From NCBI GenBank assembly GCA_037074705.1, contig CM073590.1, forward strand, positions 239,787,101 to 239,851,100: DNA of 64,000 bases, given 5' to 3'. The notes beneath the pieces are model-generated. The model was not told the DNA's origin. It was given only the letters and a program-made list of their open reading frames with translations, and searched no databases. This document shows positions 11,262-22,545 of this stretch, piece by piece (the stretch's first letter is position 1; every line of letters begins with the position of its first letter). The translations under genes and the position numbers were made by a program. This DNA comes from Zhengitettix transpicula. Its lineage: Eukaryota > Arthropoda > Insecta > Orthoptera > Tetrigidae.

Positions 11262-11832
11262 GTTTTTATTAATTCTTTTTTTTTTAGGGCAACAGACTAC
11301 ATGAGGGTAATCCACGTTGGGCAACTCCCCTTTAATAGCATAGGGAAGGGATTTGAAAGGAGGGATGCGGAAGGGTAGAAGAAGGTAGCCAAGGGTTAAC
11401 TAGGGCCCCCGGGCTATGTTTTAAGGATCCTACCCGGCATTCGCCTAAAGAAATGCAGGGAAAAACCTAGAAAAACCTGCATCAGGTAGGTCGGGCATTG
11501 GGTACTTGTCCCACGCCCTTCCGAAGGCGGGAGAGGAGTTTGCTGTGGGTTCGGAGCTTTCCCCTCTCCGTGCCTTGACCGATTTAGGAGGCAGCTAGCC
11601 AACTGTTCCAATGGGAATAGTGAACAACTCTTACCGTATGCCCAAGGTCTGTGACCCCGGAACATACACCGCTGAAAACAGGCCTCGGCTTGTGGGAACC
11701 TTAGTTCAAAAACGGAGAGGAAAAGGCATCCCCAAAGGGAGCCCCTTCGTATCTCTCCTACAAGGAACATCCCTCGCAGGTATAGCTTGCGAGAGAATAG
11801 CCCTTAGAGGCTTCTTAGTTTTTTATTAATTC
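11262..11832 (-). mobile_element. SINE-like retroposon copy B, inserted in a PLE repeat
   Basis: The body (about 11276-11817) begins with a T-run and GGGCAACAGACTACATGAGG and ends at a decayed CTCGCAGG / CTTGCGAGAG hairpin. Target-site repeats GTTTTTATTAATTC (11262-11275) and GTTTTTTATTAATTC (11818-11832) flank it. The left and right flanks join into the usual PLE repeat flank (ATTGTTTTATTAAT then AAAAACAGACTTTAAATTA). This copy therefore inserted after the PLE repeat arrived. Confidence 0.85.
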
Positions 11833-11849
11833 AAAAACAGACTTTAAAT

Positions 11850-12330
11850 TAAGACTTATAAAGGTCGTTCGGTTGTGCCTTACGGATGCGAGACATGGGA
11901 ACCATGACAAGTACGGACGAAAAGATGTTAGGATGTACGGCCTCTAAAAAGAATAACGACGGTAGCTACAGGATTCTAATGAACCATGAGCCGGACAACC
12001 TGATTAATCAAGCAAATATCTTAAGGGTACGTGAAGAATAGAAGAATTGCATAGGTTTGCACATGTGATGACGATGGGTGAGAACAGAACACACAAGAAA
12101 ATTATGTTGTGGAAACCAGGAGGGACGAATAATAAGAGGAAGACCGCGGTTACGATGGAGACGACTGGCGAATGATAGGAATAATATTGCTGAGAAGGCC
12201 AAAATCCCATCCAGGGTTGTAAAGCCAATAATAACTGAATTGATAATAAAGGTCGTTAATTTATGTTGAGTAAAATATTGTAAAATGTCTGTAAATAAAT
12301 TGAATAAAATATATTATTATTAATGTTTAT
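11850..12330 (+). pseudogene. Decayed LINE reverse-transcriptase C-terminal end
   Basis: One frame encodes YGCETWEP near 11887, and another holds STDEKMLG. A third, at about 12120-12170, encodes RIIRGRPRLRWRR. The order YGCETW, then a TxxDEKML-like motif, then GRPRxRW is typical of the C-terminal region of many arthropod LINE polymerases. At least two frameshifts and stops break it. The sequence ends in an A/T-rich TAAAATATATTATTATTAAT tail. The clade is not decided. Confidence 0.65.
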
Positions 12331-13589
12331 TCGCCAAATTTCAAAACAGGGAAACACAAATTCGTCTACGAAAATAAAAAAGGGGATCTGGAAAATTTAA
12401 TTGATAAGCTGATATACGGAAAAATAAAATATTTAGTTAGAAAAATGAGGGTGAGTATGTTTTATTTTTATCGCAAGAAGTGCTCACGAGTATTCCAGAA
12501 AATGAAAGGCAGCAGGCGAGCACAAGAGGCTGAAGATTAATTAAACACTTTTGTTTTAAAATGTAGACTCATTTTTTTTCCCGGTTGGGATTATCTGATC
12601 CAGGATAATCGTTCCTGCGGACCACCTTGACGATTATAAACGGCCTCGAGATTAATCACATTGTAAGCTCTTAAAAAAGTTTAAAGCGCCGGAGATGCAG
12701 CCGTGCAGATACCGAGGAGGACAAGTCTCCTGGAGTATCCTGAAAGGAGCCCCCGCCTTCAATTAGTTTGACAAAGCTGTCTCGTGTTGTCCTACGGCTT
12801 TTGAAGCAGCGTGAAATGCTTTTAGAAGAAATTAGCTTCCAGGGGATTAAGTAGTTTGTATAGAGATTTGGACCGTCTTTCTCTATCATCTCCTTAGAGC
12901 GCGGGCGATTGTTTGTTCCGCTCAAGGGGACAAGCAAGACATTTATATAAACACCTTTATACTTACGCGCTCACAAGGAAGAGAAAAAATAAGGAATACG
13001 CACTTGTTTTCCAAAGTTTAACGGGATTTTTTTTTGTTTTCTATGGAAACAATGCAAAACTGTTAGAAAGGAAACAAACAACCCCCTCAGTAAGGGGGTT
13101 GCAGCATAATTGTTTCTCCTCGTGGGAAAATATTGTTAGGACGACGACGACGACGACGCAGCATTCCAAATTCAGAATTTAATTTTCCGACATCCACGAC
13201 GGCAACCCGAAGCCAAAAAAAATGGCCTAAGACGTAAATATAATTGTACCCTAACATTACAATCCATTTAATTTTTTTTTTAAAAAAAAGATATAGAAAG
13301 GTACAGAAAAAGAATGGCGAAAAATAAAAATAAAACACTATATAAGGCAAAGGAGAAGACACCTCAATAAGAGAGATTGGAACGAACCATTTTCACAAGA
13401 AAAGTAACAAGCGACTTGTCCCACATCAAGGTCAGGGCACAGAAATTATTTTAGGCAAAAATATATATGAAATTATGAAAATCTTCAACTGACAATTGAG
13501 GGGAACGTTTATTTTCTTCAGTGAGGTGACGAAGATAATTCTCAACGGCCTGAAGTTGGTAAATTATGATTATTAACAATAAATAAATA
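12331..13589. other. Unassigned sequence, possible unique island 12660-12930
   Basis: An 88-codon minus-strand frame at 12671-12937 has balanced composition but no domain that I recognise. Its splice sites are unclear, so I do not call an exon. A (GAC)n run lies at 13140-13158. AT-rich low-complexity DNA fills the rest. Confidence 0.35.
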
Positions 13590-14640
13590 AATATACCGAC
13601 GTTAGGCGTTGAGTTTAGCACCTCTTCAGTTTTAGCAATTTTATATATTTAAATCAAGCAAAAATTGCCTTTAATTTCTTTTGCTTGATTTGTATACAAA
13701 ATTGTTACACTTGAAGATGTCCCAAAACAGGACGAAACGTCGGTATATTTAATTTTTTATCTAGAAAAATAATTTTCTGACAATTTTATTTATAAACAAA
13801 GCAAATATTGCCTCTAAGCTTTTTTGCTTGATTTACATATCAAATTGTTAAACCTGAAGATGTCTTAAAAAGCACGGAACGTCGGAATATTTAATTTTTT
13901 AGTAATAAAAATAATTTTCTGATAATTTAAGCAACTCTTGCCTTTAATTGTTTTTTGTTAGATTTATATACAAAATTGTTATACTTGAAGATGTCCCAAA
14001 ACGCGACGGAACGTCGATATATTTAATTTTTTTTATCAAGAAAAATAATTATCTGACAATTTTATTTATAAACAAAGCAAATATTGCCTCTAAGCTTTTT
14101 TGCTTGATTTACATATCAAATTGTTAAACCTGAAGATGTCTTTAAAAAGCACGGAACGTCGGAATATTTAATTTTTTAGTAATTCTGAGTAGTTTATATA
14201 TAAATTATGCAAATATTGCTTCTAAATGTTTTTGCTTGAATTATATTTAAAATAATTAAACTTGAAGATGTCCTGAAAAAAGAACGGAACGTATGTATAT
14301 TTAATTTTTTATGAAGAATAATAATTTGCTTACAATTTTATTTATAAATAAAGCAGCTATTGCCTCTAAACTTTTTTGCTTTATTTATATATAAAATTGT
14401 TAAGCTTGAAGATGACCTAAATCAGGACGGAACGTCGGTATATTTAATTTATTTTATTAATAAAAATAAATTTAAGGCTATTTTATATTTTAAATTAAGC
14501 AAATATTGCCTTTAAATTTTTGTTTGACTTATTTTTAAATTTGTTAAACTTGAAGATGTCCTAGAAAAGGGCGAAACGACGGTGTATTTAATTTTTTTAT
14601 TAATAAAAATAAATTTATGACTACTTTATATTTTAAATTT
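13590..14640 (+). repeat. Tandem array of seven hammerhead-like units, plus strand
   Basis: Plus-strand motifs start near 13709, 13851, 13983, 14129, 14261, 14404 and 14549 (period about 131-147 bp). A decayed minus-strand motif sits at 13594-13635. The first four alternate between a CCCAAAAC loop and a CTTAAAAAGC loop, so the array shows the same dimeric pattern as the 9.1-10.2 kb array but in opposite orientation. The first unit has hairpin GTCC/GGAC and an intact GAAACGTCGGTATA, and upstream TATAC/TACAC-like sequence could pair with GTATA. Confidence 0.8.
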
Positions 14641-14690
14641 GTAACGTAACCGGGAGACTCAGATTACATATCCGTGGCGCTGACTATTGT
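14641..14690. repeat. Half copy of the hAT-like MITE terminal region
   Basis: AACGTAACCGGGAGACTC, then ATTACATATCCGTGGCGCTG and ACTAT, parallel AACGTAGCCGGAAGACTC, then ATTACATTTTCGTGGCGCAG and ACTATAG at 23263-23310. The left terminal repeat is not seen, so only one end survives. Confidence 0.5.
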
Positions 14691-15635
14691 AATAATGGAA
14701 ACAACTTGTTGACAAATAAAATGAGTTTAATTATGATAAAAGGGATAGGCGGAGGCTTGAAACTTTCGGAGCAAGGTTAAGCCAGACAGGTTTATTAGTA
14801 GTTTTCCTGGATTAAATTTACCGTTACGCTACCTCGTAGGTAGTTTACCGACGCGCGTTTCCTCTCACCAGGACGACTTGTTCGTTGCTTATTTACGACA
14901 ACTTTCCAACGCTGAAATGTTTGTCTATTTTGCTGTCAACGTTGCGTTTTGTTAGGCCTCGCGGGACAATGGCACGAGGATATTAGGGACGTCGGTGACG
15001 GACAGGGCTGGAAAGTGTGGCCAATGCATGCAGGCTGTGGTGGTGGTGGGGTTCGTCCAAGTTCCTGACTCGGGAAGTCTTCAACCACCCCTTCGTACGG
15101 ACCTCATTAGCTTTAATCCACAACCCTTTCCGCGTATTTGCTTTCTTGTCCTCAAAAGCAGCTCTACCTGACCTGACCGTCGCCATTGTGTACGTCCTAA
15201 CTTCTGGAAAAAAGAAAGAGGGAGGAGGTGGTCGGTCCCTTCCGTTCAGCTGCTGCTGCTGCTGGAGAAATCCACAGTCCACCTCTAGAGCGTAAAAGGG
15301 GTGTGGAACAAACAAGGCATGTGCCAGCAAAATGGGACTTTTTCCAGGAACAAAATTTTGAAAAGTCGGTCGGTCGGTCGGTTTTTCCGTTTCCTTTGTG
15401 CGGTCTACGTGCCAATGTCTGAGGGGGGAGGAGTTTCGTAATGACAAAATATGAGAAATGAAAGTGAAGCAAAATATCAGAAAGCGAAAGAGAGCAGCCA
15501 GGCAGGACATTTGTACAAGTCAACGGAAGGGGGTTTGTTAACAAGGGGAACAACAGCTGTCGACCTATTTCCACCCTGCTCAAGAGGGCGCATGAAAGGC
15601 AATCAACTGGAACGGTCAGCTTTACTACACCCATA
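14691..15635. other. GC-richer unassigned island with (CTG)n and (CGGT)n
   Basis: 15000-15300 contains a TGGTGG run, a GCTGCTGCTGCTGCTG run at 15249-15263 and GGTCGGTCGGTCGGT at 15367-15381. Long frames on both strands overlap here, but their residues are low-complexity and disagree with each other. A host exon or promoter is possible. No signature supports it. Confidence 0.4.
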
Positions 15636-15639
15636 ATAA

Positions 15640-16086
15640 TTGGACCGTATTCTTAGTCTTAATAAGACAGATAGCCAATTCAGACTAAATAAATACCACA
15701 CATGTTGTGTAGTTTACAATATCTCGTGCTCTAATCGTAATTCCTGCTACATAGGGCGAACAAAACGTTCTCTTTCGTACCAGTATCAAGGAACATGTGT
15801 CCAGTATCAAACTTCCTATTGATAAACAATCTGTTATTCTCCAAACATATAATCAATTCGAAACACCCATTTGATTGGCAAAATGCTAAGATTTTAGACG
15901 TCGTCAATACCAGAGATGCTTCACATTCAATCAAACATCACAGCTGTCAATGTACAAACAGACACTGTGAAACTCAACAATTGCTGTGATCCCTTATTGT
16001 TACGCTAATTGTCGTTGCATTTTTCTTCGCTATTGCAGTTTTGTCAACTGACGAGTGCAGTTGTGTCGCTCTAGGTTCTTTTCCGC
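15640..16086 (+). pseudogene. Decayed Penelope-like element GIY-YIG endonuclease
   Basis: The first frame (15640-15822) encodes VVYNISCSNRNSCYIGRTKR, the GIY-YIG core (here VYN...CYIG) with the trailing R-T-K-R. After a frameshift near 15780 a second frame reads TSIKEHVSSIKLP, the KEH region of the domain. After another frameshift, a frame from 15795 onward reads SKHIINSKHPFDWQNAKILD, which matches the H-x-x-x-x-x-H-x-F/I-D-W stretch of PLE endonucleases. The upstream reverse transcriptase is missing. A hammerhead-like terminal repeat follows at 16087. The protein would be non-functional. This is the anchor that ties the motif family to PLEs. Confidence 0.8.
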
Positions 16087-16150
16087 ACCTGATGAAAGGG
16101 GGCCAAAGGTCCCAGAAACGTTGTGTGGGTATTTATATTATCACTTGTTT
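16087..16150 (+). ncRNA. Hammerhead-like motif after the PLE endonuclease
   Basis: CTGATGA is followed by an A and then a GGGGGCC / GGTCCC hairpin, an A, then GAAACGTTGTGTGGG. CTGATGA is canonical. The hairpin is imperfect, and the base at the expected cleavage position appears to be G (GTTGTG), which hammerheads do not cleave. This is the right half of the GTTGTGTGG-type terminal repeat. Confidence 0.6.
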
Positions 16151-16969
16151 TGTCTGAATCAGTCGTAATTTTTTTCATTTTATTCTTAGTCTTGTTTCCC
16201 CGGGTACCTGGATGGTTGAGTGGAATGGTGAAATCCTGTAGAAATGATGGGAGAAACTTAAAAAAACTAAATCGGAATGTGGCGTAAATTGAAAGTTATC
16301 CACCCCCCAAAAATAAACTTGGATTAAGAAAACGCTTCAAATAATAAAGTTTATAATTTTAGCAGCCGTCTTCATTGTTATTCCTCAGAGATGTTAGGTT
16401 TCCGCTTTGGACGATTTGTTTTTCTTGTTTTGACGGACTAGATTCTGATTCGTGGAAGCACATGGCCTGTCACGTTCGGCTCAACGTGGCACATTTCCAT
16501 CACCCGCAAATCACCAGCGTCCTGACTTCCAGAGTAGCCTCCTGCGTCCTGTTCACACAGAGACTTTCTATTTGGATGGAAGGAATTGGGAAATGGTGGT
16601 AGACCTTGGCCTCAAAAAGGCTGGACCAAGCAAAAAGTTGGTCTTTTTTTGCGCATTAATCTGTTTAATTTTTTTTTTTAAAAAAATCATTTCACTGAAA
16701 GATACAAATTTTAATTTACCCTATTTTCTTTCTCAACATAGAGGACTCCACTGATCCGCCCTGTTCTCTGTGATTGATGTAATACCCAAGAAAAAAAGTA
16801 AAAAATGTTCATAAAATGACTTTTTCGATTGTACATTCCTGCCCTTAACATTTAATCTTTGTCTAAATAAAACAGAATGTTTGTATATATGTATGATCCG
16901 CATACAAATTTCTTTAAATTTCGTACACGTGTTCCTTGCGACCAGGACGCAAACACTGTCGCCGTGAGA
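16151..16969. other. Unassigned sequence
   Basis: Open frames at 16375-16754 and 16733-17107 show no domain that I recognise. The 16360-16620 part has balanced base composition and could be unique host sequence. Confidence 0.35.
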
Positions 16970-17650
16970 CACGTCTACCACCCCCCAGGAGCGGGGTTCG
17001 AAATATACAAACATGCTAAAACGGCCGATATTAAAGTCGGATAAATATTTTTGGAGGTCAAAGAGATTGATAGTGTTTCTACCGATGCTATCTGTGCCAA
17101 ATTTCAACCCCTTACAGCATAGTAAAAGGGGCGAGCTGCCTTAGGGGTGTGAGCGTTACAACAAAATAACGCGAATACGACCGAGATTGGATTCAAATCC
17201 AGGGTTATGGATGTCGCTGAGTTTAATTGTAACATTCAACGTGCCTTTTAACCCCCAGAGGCAGGGGTGGACGAGGGCGGATGTTTTGAATCTTGCAAAC
17301 ACGGCCGATATTTGTGTTGAATAAATATTTTTCAGGGTTAATTAGATTGATAATATTACTGTCGTATGTTTTTTATGTATAATTTCAAACCCCATTCCGC
17401 ATGGGAGCGGATCACGCTTAGCGGGTGAGGGGTTTGAAGGGCGTCACACAAAAATAACGGTTAAGCTACCGAGATTCGAGTCGAATCCGTGGTTATGGAT
17501 GTCGCTGATTTTTAATTATGACAACCTGGGCAACTTGCGAGGGGTTGGGAGGATCAGGCCGAAAGAGGGGGGCGGGGGTATTAATTTTCATAAAATCTGA
17601 CCCGCCGAATTTTTCGTCGAATAAATACTTTTTGTTTAACCCAGAGTTGC
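16970..17650. repeat. Tandem repeat of about 275 bp, about 2.4 copies
   Basis: Units start near 16978, 17252 and 17530. Shared strings are CCCCCAG, ACGGCCGATATT, GAATAAATATTTTT, AGATTGATA, GAATCC...GGTTATGGATGTCGCTGA. The last string recurs as the reverse complement at 61517-61550. GATTCAAATCC-like strings resemble a polymerase III B box, but no tRNA fold fits. Confidence 0.7.
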
Positions 17651-19399
17651 GGCGACCGTGTTAAAAAGGTGCAAAGTAGATATTACGAAATAAAAATTAA
17701 AATAACTATTTATTAAGATTTTGTGGAACAAATGAAAGAGAAAGGCTTCCCCTCGAGGAAAAATTTCTGAATAAAGCCTCTTGGAAATAAAAAAAATTAA
17801 AAAACGTGAATAAGGAAGGTTGGAAAAGAAATAGATTTATCCTAATCTGTATTTGCTGTGATCCGAAGTGGCACGACTACGCTGGTATCTGCAGCCCTCC
17901 CGTGTCCTCCGCACTACGTCACACGATCGCCGTGTTAATTTCCGCAGTTTGAGAAGGTTCGCCCCGGCGATTAGTTCCGGGGGCAGGTTGCGTTATTTAC
18001 GAGGGTCCTGGTCTGTCCAGGAAGGCATTGTGGTGTCCTATTGACCCACAAGAGAAAGTCCCCACTCTGCTGCGGAGAAAGTCGCCTCGTAGGAATGCGC
18101 AACAAAGGCGAGGAGGGACAGGGGAGAGAGAAAGCACCAGAGGGCCAAGGACGTTGCCGTAACGGACGTAATACAAGAACAACGGCTTCGAGGTCTCCTC
18201 CTCCTCCTCTTACAATATTAACAGGACGTCAGACGTCTAAAGGTTCCCAAGGCAACATTGCTGAGGCTGATGGAGATCGTCTCGTCACAGAAACGAGTCA
18301 ACAACTTTACAGATCTGCTCCTTATTACGGTTAACTTTTTTATTAGGAGGCAAGGTTGATAAAACAACAAAAGATTACGTCCATAATTTTTTTTTCCACG
18401 CACTTCACCAAACAGTCCACAGAAATGCCACCTGTACTGGGGGTAAAAAAAACTCAGGTCGCGGGGCGTCTTCAGCAGCAGCTATGCCGCTTCTGTCCTC
18501 GCCTGGGTGCAGGAGCCAGCCTGACGGGATTTAGGTATCAAGGCATCCCTGTTCCGTTCTTTAAGTGGTTCAAAATAAGGCCGCAGGCTTCTTCTAAATT
18601 GAATAGGTGTCAGTTATAAATTTTCAATCTTAATTGTGGTCTATGTTTTACTTTGCCACTCTTTCGATCCTTTCTGATTCTTTTCACTTCAAGGATGGTT
18701 CTTTTGAGTTTGAGCGCTATATTGGGACCTGAATCGGGTTGTGACGTTCGTTGAGTCTCTGGTTTCTCGCGTGGGACGGAAGAAAACACAGCAGCTTGCC
18801 TCCTCACACTTGAGGATCATCTGACTTTATCTCGTTGTCATGTATCGAGGTGTCGGTCACGTGTGTGCCGCGGGCCTACACTTTCCTCTACCAAGCAGGA
18901 CTTGCATTGGAAAATATGGTGATATGTTCTGTTAGCATAGAATGGCTTCTTTAACATTCAATCAGATTAGTCTCTACGCAGGTCTCTCTCTCCGCGTCTT
19001 GGGGAAAAAACAAACACACGCGTTAGGGAGACGAGAGGCGAAGGATTGGGGGGGCTTTCCAAACTGTTTGAGAGGGGAATGGTAAGGGACGAAAGCAAAG
19101 CAAATCCAAACGAATTTGGGTTGAATCGGAAACAAACGAAGAAAATCCGAATACCCTTAATTATTTTTTCCTTTCCCGATGTATTAAATCCAGAGACCGA
19201 GACGACTGCCATGTTGTTAACAATGTCAGGAAAAGTGCATAGAAAGTGGTCTTGACATGATTTAGTCAATCCCCGCGGAAACACAAGATGGCCGAGATAC
19301 AACTTCATTCAGTCTAAACCTAGTTCGTATCATATTTCATTTTTCAACATAGTTTAAATCATTAATAAAGGCCGGTAAGAGAAGATAAAAGAAATAGTC
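17651..19399. other. Unassigned sequence with GC-richer islands
   Basis: 17860-18330 and 18420-18600 are richer in GC, and 18,197-18,210 is a short TCC run. Frames of 60-113 codons occur on both strands here and at 18967-19308. None shows a domain, signal peptide or coherent splice structure. Part may be single-copy host DNA. Confidence 0.35.
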
Positions 19400-20350
19400 A
19401 TTTAAATCAATTCTTTTATTATGACGTCGTTTCGATACCTTTTTGTATCTTCTTCAGCTATTTTCCAAATTAACACAGTAAAACTAGCACAACTAAACGA
19501 AACTCGTTATTAAATTTAGACAGTCTTCGGAACGGGGGTACAAATCACCACTATTCACTTAAAGCTAACAATATTGAAGCAGGATACAAAAAGGTATCGA
19601 AGAGTCGTCATAATAAAAATAAAGTGTGTCTTTATAAGGTTATCAGTTGTTTTATTAATTTCAAAACAGACGTTAAATTAAAACTTTTAGCTGTGCGTTT
19701 TTCTGTGTTAATTTGGAAAATACCTGAAGAAGACACAAAAAAGTTATCGAAACGTCGTCATAATAATAAATAAAGTGTCTGTATAAGGTCTTCAATTGTT
19801 TTATTAATTAAAAACAGACGTTAAATCAAAACTTTTAGCTGGCTAGTTTTACTGATTTCAATTTGGAAAATACCTGAAGAAGATACAAAAAAGGTAACGA
19901 AACGTCGTCATAATAAAACTTGTCTGTATAAGTGTTTTATTAATTAAAAACAGCCGTTGTATTAAAACTTTTAGGTGTGCTTAGTTTTACTGATTTCAAT
20001 ATGGAAAATACCTGAAGAAGATACAAAAAAGGTATCGAAACGTCGTCATATAATAAAAATTATCTGTATACATTTTTTATTAATTAAAAACAGACGTTCA
20101 ATTAAAAATTTTATCTGTGCTAGTTTTTCTGTGTTAATTTGGAAAATACCTGAAGATAATACAAAAAGGTATCGAAACGTAGTCATAATAATAATCATTA
20201 AAGTGTCTGTATAAGGTCGTCAATTGTTTTATTAATGAAAAATAGGCGCTAAATTAAAAATTTTTAAAAGAAGTAAGGATGGTAAACAAAATTATTAAAA
20301 ATAGTTATACCTGAAGAGGTCCCAGATGGGAACGAAACGTCGTCGTTGTT
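19400..20350 (+). repeat. Array of hammerhead-like motifs (CGTCGTCATAAT type)
   Basis: A minus-strand motif at 19423-19460 is followed by plus-strand motifs at about 19572, 19722, 19872, 20010, 20148 and 20309, spaced about 138-160 bp. The typical core is CTGAAGA-A, then GATAC / GTATC around an A-rich loop, then GAAACGTCGTCATAAT. Between motifs the flanks TCTGTATAAGG...AATTGTTTTATTAAT and AACAGACGTTAAATTAAAA repeat. The final unit at 20309-20346 has a different hairpin (GTCCC/GGGAAC) with the same core, showing compensatory change in the stem. Confidence 0.85.
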
Positions 20351-21104
20351 GTAAACTCAAGGCCATTTATTTATTTACGTTATTATAATAACTGTCAGAT
20401 TTTTTAATCATTATGAATCACTTTAGCTGCAGTAAGTTGATGGAAAGATTAAGATAGTAAATGAGATAATTTAAGGTGATCAATTTCTCTTGATATAGCA
20501 AACAGCGACTATTTATAGGTGGTAGGTATTTACCCTTATGTGTACCGCTGGAAATGCAGAATAAATTAATGTATTGGGTTAGGAAAGAGGGATTTATATT
20601 AGTAATAAACACGCAGAAAAAGGAGGAACAAGTGAAGTCCACAAACCAGAAAAATAACACGTATATAGTACGGTTAGTCATATCATGAGAAATACTCCAA
20701 CGAAAAATTCTTTAAATTGCTTGGAGAGACAAGGGAGATTTAGTAATGTTTTAAGTGTAGAGTTTACGCTGTTGGTCGAGGGCCAAGTCGCAGTGTTTGA
20801 GTAAGGGGATGGTAGTTGGACGACGACACCCACGCGGCACAAGACTGGTTTCCAGACCAGATCCAGCTGCCTAAACAAGAGCTGGCTGGAGCTTCCTTCC
20901 CACAGGCAGGCGCGACGCTTCCTCTACACACACACACACACACACAATGTCGGTCACTGGACACTTCCTAAAACACTCTCCACATAGCCCCTCAAAATAT
21001 ACGCTCAATTTCTCTTTCAGTTACCTCGGAAGGACCGACAGAGAGCGTCGAAGCTTGAAATTTTTATATACGACGTCATCTCATTAACCTAACTTCTTTC
21101 TTGC
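20351..21104. other. Unassigned sequence with a (CA)n run
   Basis: An (AC)n tract lies at about 20926-20946. The flanking short frames show no domain. Confidence 0.4.
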
Positions 21105-21295
21105 TCACAGCCTCTTTATTACTGTTTTTCTTTGTTTTCTCCGCTTGGATAAAATCTCTAGATATTTTTTTCTTCTGATCTTCTAGGGGACCTTTCACGT
21201 CATCTGTTTAACCTGCCTCTTTCTTTCTGTTTTTCCTTTCTTTGCCTTTTATTTTCTTCACTTTTTCTTCCTCACCTCTCTACTCTAAGACAATG
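21105..21295. repeat. Short copy of the pyrimidine-rich minisatellite
   Basis: CAGCCTCTTTATTACTGTTT, then TCTAGGGGACCTTTCACGTC and CCTGCCTCTTTCTTTCTG, match the 0.9-1.6 kb unit on the same strand, including the ATGGAATACCCC string at 21293. Confidence 0.7.
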
Positions 21296-21639
21296 GAATA
21301 CCCCTCACCATTGCCGACAAATTTCAAAACGATGCCTCACATAAAAACGTTTGATAATAGTTTGAACAATTTTGCTTCTTATTCGTGGATCGTTACATAT
21401 ATTGTAGCCTCCCATAATTCTTGTTCTACAGCAACCCCCACCCCGAACTTACTACATTATAATTTCGTTATACTACCTTCTGGATTTGTAAGGCAGTTGT
21501 GAACTTTCTGCTTTACCGTAAGTTTTTTTTTCATTCATTCAGACGTAAATCTGGACACTTGACTACAGAGAAACTGAGTTTTTCAGCACCTTATTTTCTA
21601 AACCTCAAAACAGTCATTTTTTCAACTGCATTTGTCCTT

Positions 21640-21775
21640 CATAATAATAAAGATAGCCAAATGCCACACAAAGGAAGTGATAATATAATCGTTGTCCCTC
21701 TCTTCAGGTGCTAAGGAAAGCCTAGAGCGACACAACCGCACTGCTCAGTTGACAAAACTTAAAAGCCATGAATGT
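21640..21775 (-). mobile_element. Left half of a GTTGTGTGG-type PLE terminal repeat
   Basis: AAAGATAGCCAAATGCCACA, CTTCAGGTGCTAAG, then GCCTAGAGCGACACAACCGC match the left arm of the palindrome at 22306-22440. The motif core itself is damaged. Confidence 0.6.
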
Positions 21776-21997
21776 AAGTCTTGCTTTTCCAAGTTTAGGG
21801 CAACAGAACTGTGAAAATTTAATTTTGTACTTATATGAAAGTTTCGATTTTTTTTTAAAAAAAAGAAATTCTGTTAAATTTATTGTTTAAATGTTGTAAA
21901 TGAGCTGACAAAATATCCACGATAGGTCCTCGAAAGAACTCGTTCGAAAGTTATGAAACTAGAATAAATATTAAGGCTGAAAGTGAGAAAAATATAA

Positions 21998-22207
21998 TTT
22001 AGGGCAACAGGCTACATGAGGGTAATCCACATGGTGGCAACTCCCCTTTAATAGCATAGGAAGGGATTTGAAAGAGGGGATGCGGAATGGGTAGAGGAAG
22101 GTAGCCAAGGGTTAACTATAGTTTAAGGATCCTACCCGATAATTCGTCTAAGAATAATGCAGGGAAAACCCTGGAAAAACCTGCATCAGGTAGGTCGGGC
22201 ATAAAAG

Positions 22208-22248
<41 letters not shown>

Positions 22249-22250
22249 TT
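21998..22250 (-). mobile_element. SINE-like retroposon copy C, truncated, with (TA)n
   Basis: The 3' part of the element (plus-strand TTTAGGGCAACAGGCTACAT through GCATCAGGTAGGTCGGGC) stops at about 22202, so the head is missing. An (AT)n microsatellite of about 36 bp follows at 22210-22247. No target-site duplication was confirmed. Confidence 0.75.
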
Positions 22251-22305
22251 AAAAATGAAACGGATAGGCGTTGAAAAGAAAACTTTATGTCTGATAGAAA
22301 ATGAT

Positions 22306-22545
22306 GAATAATAAAGACAGCCAAATACAGCCCAAAAAAGTGATAAAATAAACACCACACAACGTTTCTGTGAACCCTTGTCCTTTCTTCAGGTGCTAAG
22401 GAGAGCCTAGAGCGACACAACTGCACTGGTAAGCTCAAAATAACCTCAAAAGCACCTGAAGAAAGGAACAAGGTTCCACAGAAACGTTGTGTGGTATTTG
22501 TATTATCACTTCTTAAGGCTGTATTTGGCTGTCTTTATTATTAAT
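22306..22545. repeat. PLE-type palindrome with inverted hammerhead-like motifs
   Basis: Left arm: AATAAAGACAGCCAAATACA, then CACCACACAACGTTTCTGTG, then CTTTCTTCAGGTGCTAAG. Right arm: AGCACCTGAAGAAAGGAACA, then CAGAAACGTTGTGTGGTATT, then GGCTGTATTTGGCTGTCTTT. The arms are near-perfect reverse complements around a spacer of about 50 bp. Confidence 0.8.

Noticed and set aside
14983..15634. 175- and 145-codon minus-strand frames as a gene
   Set aside because: Two overlapping frames and plus-strand frames are open at once, the residues are low-complexity (Gln or Ala runs from a CTG tract), and no domain is recognisable.
16087..16126. Active hammerhead after the PLE endonuclease
   Set aside because: The hairpin is imperfect and the expected cleavage base appears to be G. 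Activity is not claimed for this copy.
17187..17200. tRNA gene suggested by a GGATTCAAATCC B-box-like string
   Set aside because: No cloverleaf arms or acceptor stem can be formed around it. The string is part of the 275-bp tandem repeat.
19722..20186. Complete three-stem hammerhead for the CGTCGTCATAAT type
   Set aside because: The core, stem II and a two-pair stem III can be drawn, but I could not find a convincing stem I in the flanks. The term hammerhead-like is used instead.
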